Part shown: positions 40,549 through 49,314 of the stretch, in pieces
Numbering within the stretch: position 1 is the first letter of the stretch
Layout: each line of letters starts with the position of its first letter
Assembly (NCBI GenBank): GCA_030372335.1
Contig: JAUDCW010000002.1
Direction: 5' to 3' (one strand)
DNA length: 64,000 nt
Source of the DNA: JALCOL01 sp022649665
Lineage (GTDB): Bacteria; Bacillota; Bacilli; Lactobacillales; Enterococcaceae
The notes under the pieces: generated by a model
The model's input: the letters and a program-made list of their open reading frames with translations, nothing else
What the model was told of the DNA's origin: nothing
Database searches by the model: none
Position numbers and translations under genes: made by a program

Positions 40549-41613
40549 TTATTCGGCAGAGCTGCTTTCCGTCGTGCTGGCTGCGGTGGAGCTGGCAGCA
40601 GTACTTTCCGTTGTTGCTGTGCTGCTGGTCGATTCTGTTGCAGCTGAACTGCTTTCGGTTGCGGCAATGCTGGATGTCGCAGCGGTAGAATTGTTCGTTG
40701 CGGCGCCGGAAGAAGAGCTCTTCGTGCCTAAGAAATCAGAGAGGACATTCTTGAAGGCGTCATCTTTGATCTTGACATTTGCTTTTTCAAGTTCTTTTTT
40801 GATAACGCTTTGAACAAATGTGCTGTCTTGGCGTTTGTTTTCTTGCGCGATTGTTTTCAGCTCTTTTTTATAAGGGTCCATCGAGTTGCCTTTGGCCTTG
40901 TTTTTGACCATCTTCACAATATAGTAGGAAGTCGAGTAGCCATTGTTGGATTCGATGACATCAGAAACTTTGCCATCTTCTAATTTGAAGGCTGCTTGCT
41001 GCACGTCAGATGGGACATCAGTCGATTGCGAATCGAATTTGATTTTTCCGCCGTCTTTTTTCGTTGCGGTATCTTCAGAAACGTCCTTGGCAACAGTTCC
41101 GAAATCTTCGCCGCCGTTCACGCGGTCGAGAGCTTTCGTTGCGTCATCCTTAGAAGCAGCAACGATGATTTGAGCTTCGACTTCCGGATGGAAAGATTCC
41201 CAAGCAGTTTTCAGATCTTTGTCAGTGATCTTCATATTAGCATCCAAAGCTGCTTGATACGCCAAGTTTTGTTTGATCAATGTTTTATAAGTATCTTTTG
41301 TGTAGCCGGATTGTTTCAACAGACTTGAGAATTGATCGCCGTACTGTTTCGCTTGTTTCTTGTATTCTGCATCGACTTTTTTGTCGGAGACTTTGTCGCC
41401 ATAAGCATTTTCCATAACTTTATAAATAATCATTTGTTGAACCAGCTGCTGATTAGCACTTTGGCTCTTCGCTTGATTATAAAAGTCTTGGACGGTGATT
41501 TTTCCGCCTTTCATCGTGGCGATATCTTCGTTGTCTTTGCTGCTGCAGGCAGCCAGGGTAAAGATGCTCAGTGCGCTGACACCGATCAGGATCAGCTTTT
41601 TTTTCAAATTCAT
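40549..41613 (-). CDS. prsA: PrsA-type foldase lipoprotein (peptidyl-prolyl isomerase)
   Basis: 354 aa. Lipobox LAAC with lipid Cys near residue 23. N-domain, then a parvulin-type domain (about 140-235: EVEAQIIVAASKDDA...). The C-terminal helical region is followed by a tail of about 55 Ser/Thr/Ala/Glu residues. The membrane-anchored chaperone folds proteins emerging from Sec. The low-complexity tail is unusual for PrsA. ATG 41613 with AGGAG upstream. Confidence 0.92.
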   Translation of the reverse strand: MNLKKKLILIGVSALSIFTLAACSSKDNEDIATMKGGKITVQDFYNQAKSQSANQQLVQQMIIYKVMENAYGDKVSDKKVDAEYKKQAKQYGDQFSSLLKQSGYTKDTYKTLIKQNLAYQAALDANMKITDKDLKTAWESFHPEVEAQIIVAASKDDATKALDRVNGGEDFGTVAKDVSEDTATKKDGGKIKFDSQSTDVPSDVQQAAFKLEDGKVSDVIESNNGYSTSYYIVKMVKNKAKGNSMDPYKKELKTIAQENKRQDSTFVQSVIKKELEKANVKIKDDAFKNVLSDFLGTKSSSSGAATNNSTAATSSIAATESSSAATESTSSTATTESTAASSTAASTTESSSAE

Positions 41614-41838
41614 ACATAAGCTCCTATCTATAAAGTAATTTCATTTCGGTAATAATAATAGCATAGTTAATAACTGATAAGTATGCAAATCCGCGAGATT
41701 CAAATAAAATTCACGCATTTTTTAGGTTTTGCTAATATTTAAGGAAACTTTCAGAATAAAATGTTAGCAGATGAAAACACGCAGTGCAGCGATTTTTTGG
41801 CTTAGGTTCACAAATCATTTTAAGCACACTATTTATCG

Positions 41839-41878
41839 GAAAATAGGGGCTGTGATAAGAATTTTTATCACGGCCCCT
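41839..41878 (-). terminator. Terminator after the HIT-YtxH genes
   Basis: Stem GGGGC-GTGATAA / TTATCAC-GCCCC; on the minus strand followed by TATTTT. Confidence 0.7.
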
Positions 41879-41885
41879 GAGAAAA

Positions 41886-42221
41886 CTATAAATCTTGCGC
41901 TTCTTGCGCGACTTTTTCCGCCGTTTTGCGGATTTCAACAAGGCGCGGTTCTGCTTGAAATTGAAAGGCAGCGATGCTTTTTTGAATCTCTTTGGGAAAC
42001 GGTTTGCCGAATTGATCGATCGCGCTCTTCAGCTGCAGCACAGAACGGTCCAGCTTGCTGACATTTGCCGCGATTTGTTTGACCAACGAAGCTGTTTCAT
42101 CGACTTCACGGATCAAACCGTTCAAATGCGGATGGGAGTTGTTCGGTGAGAGTAAGAGTCCCAGACCGCCGCCGAGTGAGCTGCCGATCAAGAGCCCCTT
42201 GCCGAATTTTTTCCAATTCAT
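41886..42221 (-). CDS. YtxH-like small membrane protein
   Basis: 111 aa. N-terminal Gly-rich membrane helix KGLLIGSSLGGGLGLLLSP followed by an alpha-helical cytosolic part. It overlaps the HIT gene stop by 4 bp (ATGA), so the two are coupled. General stress-type protein; function unknown. Confidence 0.75.
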   Translation of the reverse strand: MNWKKFGKGLLIGSSLGGGLGLLLSPNNSHPHLNGLIREVDETASLVKQIAANVSKLDRSVLQLKSAIDQFGKPFPKEIQKSIAAFQFQAEPRLVEIRKTAEKVAQEAQDL

Positions 42222-42646
42222 TCGCGGATCTCCGCAGCGATCAATTTGCTCATTGCTTCAAGCTGTTCAGGGGTATAATAGCTTTGGTGATTGCCGAAGT
42301 GGATCGAGAAGTCATCTTTTTCGTCATAGCGCGGAATCAGATGCACATGGAAATGAAAAACGGATTGATAAGCGACCGCGCCGTTATTGTTGATCACGTT
42401 CATGCCTTTGATCGTCGGAAAAGCTTTTTTCAAGGCTTTGGCGATCAGCGGGACTTTGCCGTAAACTTGTTCGATCGTTTTTTCATCGATATCGAAGAGA
42501 TCTTTCGTATGTTTTTTTGGAACAACGAGTGTATGCCCCGGGGTGGTTTGCGAAATATCCAAGAAGGCATAAAGATGCTCATCTTCATAAACTTTGTAGC
42601 TGGGGATGTCGCCATTCACGATCTTGCAAAAAATACAATCTTCCAT
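42218..42646 (-). CDS. hit: HIT-family nucleotide-binding protein (Hit/HinT-like)
   Basis: 142 aa. Opens CIFCKIVNGDIPS with the zinc-type CxxC, and has the histidine triad HFHVHLIP. Hydrolyses adenosine phosphoramidates or dinucleotides. ATG with GGAGGCAGG upstream. The gene lies divergent from ecsAB, a conserved neighbourhood in Bacilli (hit - ecsA - ecsB). Confidence 0.95.
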   Translation of the reverse strand: MEDCIFCKIVNGDIPSYKVYEDEHLYAFLDISQTTPGHTLVVPKKHTKDLFDIDEKTIEQVYGKVPLIAKALKKAFPTIKGMNVINNNGAVAYQSVFHFHVHLIPRYDEKDDFSIHFGNHQSYYTPEQLEAMSKLIAAEIRE

Positions 42647-42725
42647 AATTCCTGCCTCCGTTCATAGTGGTTTTGCTCTCTTTACTTTAGCACAGAAAGA
42701 GCGGAAAGAAAATCATCAGCAAGTT

Positions 42726-42753
42726 TTGGCAATTGGCGGAAAACTGATATAAT
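42726..42753 (+). promoter_or_regulatory. Promoter of ecsAB
   Basis: TTGGCA (42726-42731), 16 bp, TATAAT (42748-42753); start near 42760, ribosome site GGAGGAGG at 42774. Confidence 0.55.
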
Positions 42754-42788
42754 TAAGCCGTTCAAAGTGAATCGGAGGAGGAACAGCA

Positions 42789-43526
42789 GTGACTTTAATC
42801 ATAGATCATTTAACTGGCGGATATGGGCAGATGCCCGTTTTGGATGATATCAGTTTTCAAGTCCAAAATGGTGAGATGGTCGGCTTGATCGGGCTTAATG
42901 GCGCGGGAAAGTCGACGACGATCAAAAACATCATCGGTCTGTTGACGCCGTTCAAAGGAAAAATCGCGATCGACGGCGAGACCCTCGATACACATCCGGA
43001 TAATTACCGCAAAAAAATCGGCTATATTCCGGAGTCTCCAGTATTATATGAGGAATTGACGCTGCGCGAGCATATCGAAGTGACCGCGATGGCGTATGAT
43101 CTGCCGCAAGAAGAAGCGCTGCACCGTGCACAGGGATTATTAGAAACTTTTCGTTTGGAGAAACGGCTGGATTGGTTCCCAGCGAATTTTTCTAAAGGCA
43201 TGAAACAGAAAGTAATGGTCTTATGTGCTTTTTTAGTGGATCCGAGCTTATTTATCATCGATGAGCCTTTTTTGGGGCTGGATCCTTTAGCGATCCATGC
43301 ATTGTTAGAACTGCTCGACGCCAAGAAAAGCGAAGGAGCAAGCATTTTGATGTCGACGCATATTTTAGCGACGGCCGAAAAATATTGCGACCGCTTTATT
43401 TTACTGCATGAAGGGCAGATCCGTGCTTCCGGAACGGTTCCTGAACTGCGCAAGGAACTTGGATTGCCGGATGCCGATCTGGATGAGATCTATTTGAAAT
43501 TGACGGCCGCGGACGGGGGGAAATAG
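42789..43526 (+). CDS. ecsA: ABC transporter ATP-binding protein EcsA
   Basis: 245 aa. Walker A GLNGAGKSTT, signature region NFSKGMKQK (the EcsA-type variant of LSGGQ), Walker B LFIIDEPFLGLDP. GTG start with GGAGGAGG upstream. Pairs with EcsB just downstream; in Bacillus EcsAB affects secretion, competence and intramembrane proteolysis. Confidence 0.93.
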   Translation: MTLIIDHLTGGYGQMPVLDDISFQVQNGEMVGLIGLNGAGKSTTIKNIIGLLTPFKGKIAIDGETLDTHPDNYRKKIGYIPESPVLYEELTLREHIEVTAMAYDLPQEEALHRAQGLLETFRLEKRLDWFPANFSKGMKQKVMVLCAFLVDPSLFIIDEPFLGLDPLAIHALLELLDAKKSEGASILMSTHILATAEKYCDRFILLHEGQIRASGTVPELRKELGLPDADLDEIYLKLTAADGGK

Positions 43527-44744
43527 ATGAAGACGTTTTATCAAGCGCGTCTGCATCGCCATTTGACGCAGATGGCTAAGTATTTCCGCTATGTATTCAA
43601 TGATCATTTTGTTCTGGTCAGCTTTATTTTGTTTGGCGGGGCCGCTTATTATTATGCGCAAGCTGTCAAAACACTCTCTTCCGCAGACTGGTGGGGACCG
43701 TTCCTGGTTTTTGGATTGATGTTTTTGGCACTTTTTGCGGGCAAGCTTGTCACTTTGGCAGAAGCGGCAGATGAAATATTTCTGCTGCCCAAAGAAGGCG
43801 AGATGCGAAGCTACTTCAGCCGCGCCTATCTGTATTCGATGATTTTCCCGCTGATTCTGCTGGCACTCGTGATGGGTGCGTTGATGCCGCTTTTAGTCGC
43901 TTGCGGCGCTGCAAGATTCCAGGACTTTTTTTGGTTCGTCTTGATGCTCTGGGGATTGAAGAGCGCTGAGATGGCGGTTCAAGTCAAAGAACTGGATTTG
44001 AACGTCCGCTGCATCGGCAGGAGGATCTTGCTAAATCGCGCCTTGTGGCTGATTTTTGCGCTGGTGATCATTTGGATCGGATTCAAGATCGCCCCGCTCG
44101 CTGGCGCATTATTCGGCGTCGCGGCGGGTGTCGCTTTTACCCGCACGACTTTTGCGAACGCTAAATTTCGTTTGGATTGGGAGAAGATGGTCGCGGCGGA
44201 AGCGCAGCGCCAGCAGCGGATCTTTCACTTTATCGCGCTGTTTACAGATGTTCCCGGTATTCAAGGGCGTGTCCGCAGAAGACGGTATTTGGATCCGCTT
44301 TTGCGAAAAGTCCCGCAGCGTCACGAGAACACCTACTTTTATTTGATGGTGCATACATTCAGCCGGACGACCAGCTACAGCGGTTTGTATCTGCGCTTTT
44401 TGATTTTCGGAACGTTCTTTTTATTTTTTGTCAATCAGCTGTATCTGAGTCTGTTTATTGCATTTTTGTTTTTGTATCTTCTCGGCTTTCAGCTGCTGCC
44501 GCTGACACAAGAGTATCGCTCGATGATTTTGACGCAGCTTTATCCGCTGCCCAAAGATGCAAGCGAAGCGGCAGTCAAAAAGCTCTTATGGGTCCTGCTC
44601 AGCATCATCGGGATTTTTTACAGCGCGGCGGTCCTCGGCCGTAACGGCGTTTCCGGGATCCTATTCGCCGGGGCAGCTGCGGGTTTCGTCGTTTTGTTTA
44701 ATCTTTTTTATGTTCCATATCGTTTGAAAAAGGCGGATTCATAA
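43527..44744 (+). CDS. ecsB: ABC transporter permease EcsB
   Basis: 405 aa, with about eight to nine membrane helices in paired clusters. Starts directly after the ecsA stop. The N-terminus is basic (YQARLHRHLTQMAKYFRYV). Length and position fit EcsB; transported substrate unknown. Confidence 0.9.
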   Translation: MKTFYQARLHRHLTQMAKYFRYVFNDHFVLVSFILFGGAAYYYAQAVKTLSSADWWGPFLVFGLMFLALFAGKLVTLAEAADEIFLLPKEGEMRSYFSRAYLYSMIFPLILLALVMGALMPLLVACGAARFQDFFWFVLMLWGLKSAEMAVQVKELDLNVRCIGRRILLNRALWLIFALVIIWIGFKIAPLAGALFGVAAGVAFTRTTFANAKFRLDWEKMVAAEAQRQQRIFHFIALFTDVPGIQGRVRRRRYLDPLLRKVPQRHENTYFYLMVHTFSRTTSYSGLYLRFLIFGTFFLFFVNQLYLSLFIAFLFLYLLGFQLLPLTQEYRSMILTQLYPLPKDASEAAVKKLLWVLLSIIGIFYSAAVLGRNGVSGILFAGAAAGFVVLFNLFYVPYRLKKADS

Positions 44745-44808
44745 AAGCAACGTTTCTTTCACCGCCGAAATGGCTTATACTATCTGAAACAACAAGGGGG
44801 ATGATACC

Positions 44809-45975
44809 ATGCGCAAAGGAATCTGGCTGCTCATCAGTCTCTTCCTGCTGAGCGGCTGCCATTCATTCGGGAATCAGGCAAAAGAGCCGCGCTCTTCGCA
44901 AGTCCCCAAAGAAACGACAGCGCTTAGCACAAGCGAAACGAAAAAAGCGCAGGCCGCGGCGGAAAAGAAAAAAATCAGCCAGCAAGCCCAAAAGATCGTT
45001 GAAAACATGACGCTCGAAGAACAAGTCGGCCAGCTTTTTCTGGCAAGAGTGCCAGAAAAGGATCAGCTGACCGATCTGGAGAAATATCATTTAGGCGGCT
45101 ACTTATTATTCGGCCGCGATTATGACGGGAAAACGCTTGATCAAGTCCGTGCGATGAACGCCGAGTTTCAAGCACACAGCAAAACACCGCTCTTGATCGC
45201 TTCTGACGAGGAGGGCGGTACGGTCAGCCGGATCAGTGCGATCCTGCCCGAACCATTTCCCTCACCGCGTGCTGCGTATGATGCGGGCGGGATGGAAGGC
45301 GTGCTTACCAATGTGAAGCACGAAGCTGAAGTTTTGAAGTCCGTCGGTATTGCAACAGGACTCTTTCCGGTTGCAGACGTTGCGACGGATCCCGCGGCCT
45401 TCATTTATCCGCGAACCCTCGGACTGGATGCCCAGGGAACTGCTGATTATGTTTCGCAAGTCGTCACCGTATTAAAAAAGGAGCAGCTCGGCAGTACGCT
45501 GAAGCATTTTCCGGGATATGGCAACAACGCTGACTCGCATGTCGCGGTCGTCCGCGATGAACGGTCACTTCAGAGTCTGGAAAACAATGATTTCTTGCCG
45601 TTTGCCGCTGGAATCAAAGCAGGGGCGGACAGTATTTTAGTTTCACACAATATCGTCACAGCGATCGATCCGAGCATGCCGGCTTCTCTCTCAGCGCCGG
45701 TCCATCAGCTGCTTCGCGAGAAGCTTGGTTTTGAGGGTGTGATCATGACAGATGATATGGATATGGCAGGGCTGGCGGATTTTATCTCGCAAAAAGAAGC
45801 GGGCATCAAAGCGCTCCAAGCGGGCAATGATCTGATCTTGAGCTCGAGCTACGCGCAGCAGATCCCGTATATTTTGGAACAGGAAAAAGCCGGCAATATT
45901 TCAAAGAAAACGATCGCGCAGGCTTGCGAACGGGTCGTCCTTTGGAAAATCAAATTAGGATTGATCACGGAGTAA
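44809..45975 (+). CDS. Glycoside hydrolase family 3 lipoprotein (beta-N-acetylhexosaminidase-like)
   Basis: 388 aa. Signal peptide with lipobox LLSGC (Cys about 17), then a Ser/Lys-rich linker and a GH3 TIM barrel from about residue 60. The NagZ-type motif KHFPGYGNNADSH supplies the catalytic Asp-His pair, and MTDDMDM contains the nucleophile Asp. Cleaves GlcNAc from muropeptides or wall glycans at the cell surface. ATG with AGGGGGAT upstream. Confidence 0.9.
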   Translation: MRKGIWLLISLFLLSGCHSFGNQAKEPRSSQVPKETTALSTSETKKAQAAAEKKKISQQAQKIVENMTLEEQVGQLFLARVPEKDQLTDLEKYHLGGYLLFGRDYDGKTLDQVRAMNAEFQAHSKTPLLIASDEEGGTVSRISAILPEPFPSPRAAYDAGGMEGVLTNVKHEAEVLKSVGIATGLFPVADVATDPAAFIYPRTLGLDAQGTADYVSQVVTVLKKEQLGSTLKHFPGYGNNADSHVAVVRDERSLQSLENNDFLPFAAGIKAGADSILVSHNIVTAIDPSMPASLSAPVHQLLREKLGFEGVIMTDDMDMAGLADFISQKEAGIKALQAGNDLILSSSYAQQIPYILEQEKAGNISKKTIAQACERVVLWKIKLGLITE

Positions 45976-45990
45976 AGGAGTTTACGGCAG

Positions 45991-46800
45991 ATGGGCAGAG
46001 AAAAATTGAAAGAGGCAAAGCGGATCGTCGTAAAGATCGGCACGAGTTCGCTCTTGATGAAAAACGGCAAAGTCAATTTGCGCCTGATCGATGAGCTGGC
46101 ATTTACGCTGACAGATCTCAGGAACCGCGGCAAAGATGTCATTTTGGTTTCTTCCGGTGCGATCGGGGCCGGGATGGGAACACTCGGGCTCAGCGAACGG
46201 CCCAAAGAGATCCCCCTCCAGCAAGCGCTGGCAGCGGTCGGGCAGGCATCGCTTTTAAATATTTATATGGAACGCTTCTCCGGCTACAATCAGAAGATCG
46301 GCCAAGTCTTGATGACCCGCGACGTGATCGAATACCCAGGAAGCCGCGCGAATGCTGTCAATACGTTTGAAAAGCTGCTTCATTTGGGGCTGGTCCCGAT
46401 CGTGAATGAAAATGATACGGTCGCGATCGATGAGTTGCAGCATGAAACGCGTTTCGGCGACAATGATCTTTTAAGTGTGATCGTGGCCGTGCTGCTCGAA
46501 GCGGATCTTTTAGTGATGTTCTCGGACATCGACGGTTTTTATACCGCGAATCCTTTGACGCATCACGAGGCTAAGCTGATCCCGGAAGTCCACCGGATCA
46601 CGAAAGATCTGCTGGAGCGCTCGCATGAAAAAGGAAGCAAGTTCGGGACCGGCGGGATGCACAGCAAGCTGATGGCTGCCAAACAGATCATCGCACAAGA
46701 CGCGATGATGGTCTTGACTAATGGACAGCGGCCAAAAGACTTGTTTGAAATATTAGCCGGCAAAGAAATCGGAACTTTCTTTGCCGCTGCAAAAGAATGA
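45991..46800 (+). CDS. proB: Glutamate 5-kinase
   Basis: 269 aa. Amino-acid kinase fold with IVVKIGTSSL, VSSGAIGAGM, and NENDTVAIDEL; the short form without a PUA domain, as in many lactic acid bacteria. ATG with AAAGGAG upstream. First step of proline synthesis; proA follows after 13 bp. Confidence 0.96.
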   Translation: MGREKLKEAKRIVVKIGTSSLLMKNGKVNLRLIDELAFTLTDLRNRGKDVILVSSGAIGAGMGTLGLSERPKEIPLQQALAAVGQASLLNIYMERFSGYNQKIGQVLMTRDVIEYPGSRANAVNTFEKLLHLGLVPIVNENDTVAIDELQHETRFGDNDLLSVIVAVLLEADLLVMFSDIDGFYTANPLTHHEAKLIPEVHRITKDLLERSHEKGSKFGTGGMHSKLMAAKQIIAQDAMMVLTNGQRPKDLFEILAGKEIGTFFAAAKE

Positions 46801-46813
46801 AGGAGGAATGAAA

Positions 46814-48061
46814 ATGAAAGATCTACAGGAAATCGGCCAAAAAGCGCAAAAAGCTGGGTACTTATTGGGGCAATTGCCGACGAAAGAAAAAAATCAAACG
46901 CTGCTCAAAATCGCAGCTGTACTGGAAGATCATTTTCTAGAGATCCTTGAAGCGAACCAAGCAGATCTATTAGCAGGCAAAGAAAACGGGATGCCGGTCG
47001 TAAAATTGGATCGCCTGGAGCTGACCGAAGCCCGCTTGATCGATATGGTCCAAGGGATCAAACAAGTCGCGGCTTTGCCGGACCCAGTCGGCGAGGTTGA
47101 AAAGATGTGGCGCAATGAAGATGATCTGCTCATCGGGCGCGAACGTGTCCCGCTCGGAGTCGTCGGCATGATCTATGAATCGCGGCCGAATGTTACGACT
47201 GATGCGGCCAGCCTGTGCTTTAAATCAGGCAATGCGGTCATTCTGCGCGGCGGCAAAGAAGCGATCCATTCCAATGTCAAACTGACGGAATTGATGCGGC
47301 GCGGTCTGCAAGAAGCCGGTCAGCCAGTCGATGCGATCCAGATCATTGAAGACACTTCGCGCGAAACTGCACAGGCGCTGATGAAGCTGAATGATTATTT
47401 AGATGTGCTGATTCCGCGCGGCGGCGCCGGCTTGATTCGTTCAGTCGTTGAAACGGCGACGGTCCCCGTGATCGAGACCGGGACCGGCAACTGCCACATT
47501 TATGTCGACAAAGATGCACAGCTTGAAATGGCCAAACGAATCGTCGTCAACGCTAAAACTCAGCGGCCGTCTGTCTGCAATGCAGCCGAAAAACTGGTGA
47601 TCCATTCAGCAGTCGCGAAAGAATATCTGCCGGTGATCGCAAGTGCACTCACGGACAAAGGGGTCGAACTCCGCGGAGACAAACGCGCGTGCGAGATCCT
47701 GCCTGACTGCCAGCCAATCAACGAATCCGAATGGGGTCAAGAATATCTGGATCTGGTGATCGGGATCAAAGTCGTCGATTCGCTGGAAGAGGCGATCGAA
47801 CATATCAATCGCTACAGTACAAAACATTCTGAAGCGATCGTTACTGATAATTATTTTGCGGCACAGGACTTTTTGAAAAAAATCGATGCCGCGGCCGTCT
47901 ATGTCAATGCTTCTACGCGCTTTACCGATGGATTCGTCTTCGGGTTCGGTGCTGAGATCGGGATCAGTACGCAGAAGCTTCATGCGCGCGGACCTATGGG
48001 ACTTGAAGCGTTGACAACGACGAAATATACGATCTACGGGGAAGGACAGATCCGCAAATAG
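46814..48061 (+). CDS. proA: Glutamate-5-semialdehyde dehydrogenase
   Basis: 415 aa. Catalytic Cys in KTQRPSVCNAAEKL, with conserved GMIYESRPNVT and GTGNCHIYVD. I chose ATG 46814 with AGGAGG 7 nt upstream over the ATG 6 bp earlier. Second step of proline synthesis; operon with proB. Confidence 0.96.
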   Translation: MKDLQEIGQKAQKAGYLLGQLPTKEKNQTLLKIAAVLEDHFLEILEANQADLLAGKENGMPVVKLDRLELTEARLIDMVQGIKQVAALPDPVGEVEKMWRNEDDLLIGRERVPLGVVGMIYESRPNVTTDAASLCFKSGNAVILRGGKEAIHSNVKLTELMRRGLQEAGQPVDAIQIIEDTSRETAQALMKLNDYLDVLIPRGGAGLIRSVVETATVPVIETGTGNCHIYVDKDAQLEMAKRIVVNAKTQRPSVCNAAEKLVIHSAVAKEYLPVIASALTDKGVELRGDKRACEILPDCQPINESEWGQEYLDLVIGIKVVDSLEEAIEHINRYSTKHSEAIVTDNYFAAQDFLKKIDAAAVYVNASTRFTDGFVFGFGAEIGISTQKLHARGPMGLEALTTTKYTIYGEGQIRK

Positions 48062-48088
48062 TCTTTTGAAATACCGTTTATTCCGAAA

Positions 48089-48120
48089 ACAGGACCATGA
48101 CTTTTTCGTCATGGTCCTGT
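48089..48120. terminator. Terminator between proA and the nnrE operon
   Basis: 13-bp perfect stem ACAGGACCATGAC / GTCATGGTCCTGT. T run is weak on both strands (TTTTC on minus), so efficiency is uncertain. Confidence 0.55.
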
Positions 48121-48125
48121 CTTCA

Positions 48126-48614
48126 TTAACTGGTTTTTCGGTAAGGGGCGGGCGGCAAGTGGAGCTGACGGGCGGCATCGGCATAATAATCGCTGACGCT
48201 GTACGTATTGCGGCGTGCCAGCGAGTGCGCAAAATGCGCTTGGATGTCTTCGGCAAGAAATGCTTTCAGCTCTGCACTGTCCAAAAAGTCGGAGTATTTT
48301 TCCCAAAAAGCATGTGGCAAGATCTTTTTCATATAATAATCATCAAGCTGTTCCTTTAGACGGGCGGCATCGACCGAAAGTGATAAGCCGCCGTGATTTT
48401 CGGCAAAGCGGAGAAACTTCTCAGGCGTCCCGCCTTCTAAAAAAGCCGGATGTCGTGCGAATTTCTTTTTAACGACGTCAAGGGTATGCCAGTGGCGCCC
48501 TTCGATCACTGCAAAAGCGGTCAAACAAAGAAAAAAAGAAGCGCTTACAATGATCGCAAAAGCAATTGCAAGTTTGGTGTGGCTGGGCAAAAGCGATAAG
48601 TCGTCAATGATCAT
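48126..48614 (-). CDS. Hypothetical single-span membrane protein
   Basis: 162 aa from ATG 48614, which overlaps the end of nnrE. One N-terminal membrane helix (LAIAFAIIVSASFFLCLTAF), remainder extracytoplasmic, Lys- and His-containing with no recognised motif. Cotranscribed with nnrE. Confidence 0.65.
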   Translation of the reverse strand: MIIDDLSLLPSHTKLAIAFAIIVSASFFLCLTAFAVIEGRHWHTLDVVKKKFARHPAFLEGGTPEKFLRFAENHGGLSLSVDAARLKEQLDDYYMKKILPHAFWEKYSDFLDSAELKAFLAEDIQAHFAHSLARRNTYSVSDYYADAARQLHLPPAPYRKTS

Positions 48615-49239
48615 TTTTCTCAGCATCTTTCTCAGCATAGATCCCGATATCGGCGATCACGAGTTTGCCGCAATACTTTGGACCGGAAGCTTTCAGCAAG
48701 CCGGCTTTCGCGTATGCCAAAGTAACGGTCATTTCCGCCGGAAGCGCAGTCCCCATGATGTCGCCTGTGTCGCCGTTGATGCCGGAGGGAATATCGATCG
48801 CAAGTGTCGGCACTTTGGCGTCAGCTGCCTGATCGATCGCTGTTCGATAGCGGCCGCTGATCGCTCGATCGAGCCCTCTGCCGAAGATCCCGTCAATGAA
48901 AAGGTCATAGGCGGCGGTTGCTTTTGCCGCTTGCGGGATCTGATAATGCTCGCAGATCGCGAGCTGCCGCTTACAGTCGGCACTCAAATGTGCGCGATTT
49001 CCCAGCAAAAAAATATCGACCGCATATCCGGCGCAGTGGAGGAGGCGCGCTGCGGCCAGCGCGTCGCCGCCGTTATTGCCGCCGCCAGCCAATACCAATG
49101 TTTTTTGCGGCTGGAAAGTTTCGGCTGCTTCAAATACTTTCAGCGCTGCTCTTTCCATCAAGACGAGCGAAGGGATCCCGATCGTTTCGATCGTGTACTG
49201 GTCATAGGCTTGTGCTTGGGCAACTGTAATTGGTTTCAT
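48604..49239 (-). CDS. nnrE: NAD(P)H-hydrate epimerase
   Basis: 211 aa. YjeF_N domain with LVLAGGGNNGGDALAAARLL and IDIPSGINGDTGD. Converts R-NAD(P)HX to the S form for repair by the dehydratase; here it is the stand-alone form without the NnrD domain. ATG with AGGAG upstream. Confidence 0.93.
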   Translation of the reverse strand: MKPITVAQAQAYDQYTIETIGIPSLVLMERAALKVFEAAETFQPQKTLVLAGGGNNGGDALAAARLLHCAGYAVDIFLLGNRAHLSADCKRQLAICEHYQIPQAAKATAAYDLFIDGIFGRGLDRAISGRYRTAIDQAADAKVPTLAIDIPSGINGDTGDIMGTALPAEMTVTLAYAKAGLLKASGPKYCGKLVIADIGIYAEKDAEKNDH

Positions 49240-49314
49240 TTGATCAACTCCTTAATGTAAGTATAAGCAATTTTGCGTTATAATTCTATTAAACTCTCAA
49301 GAAAGGAGAATTCC

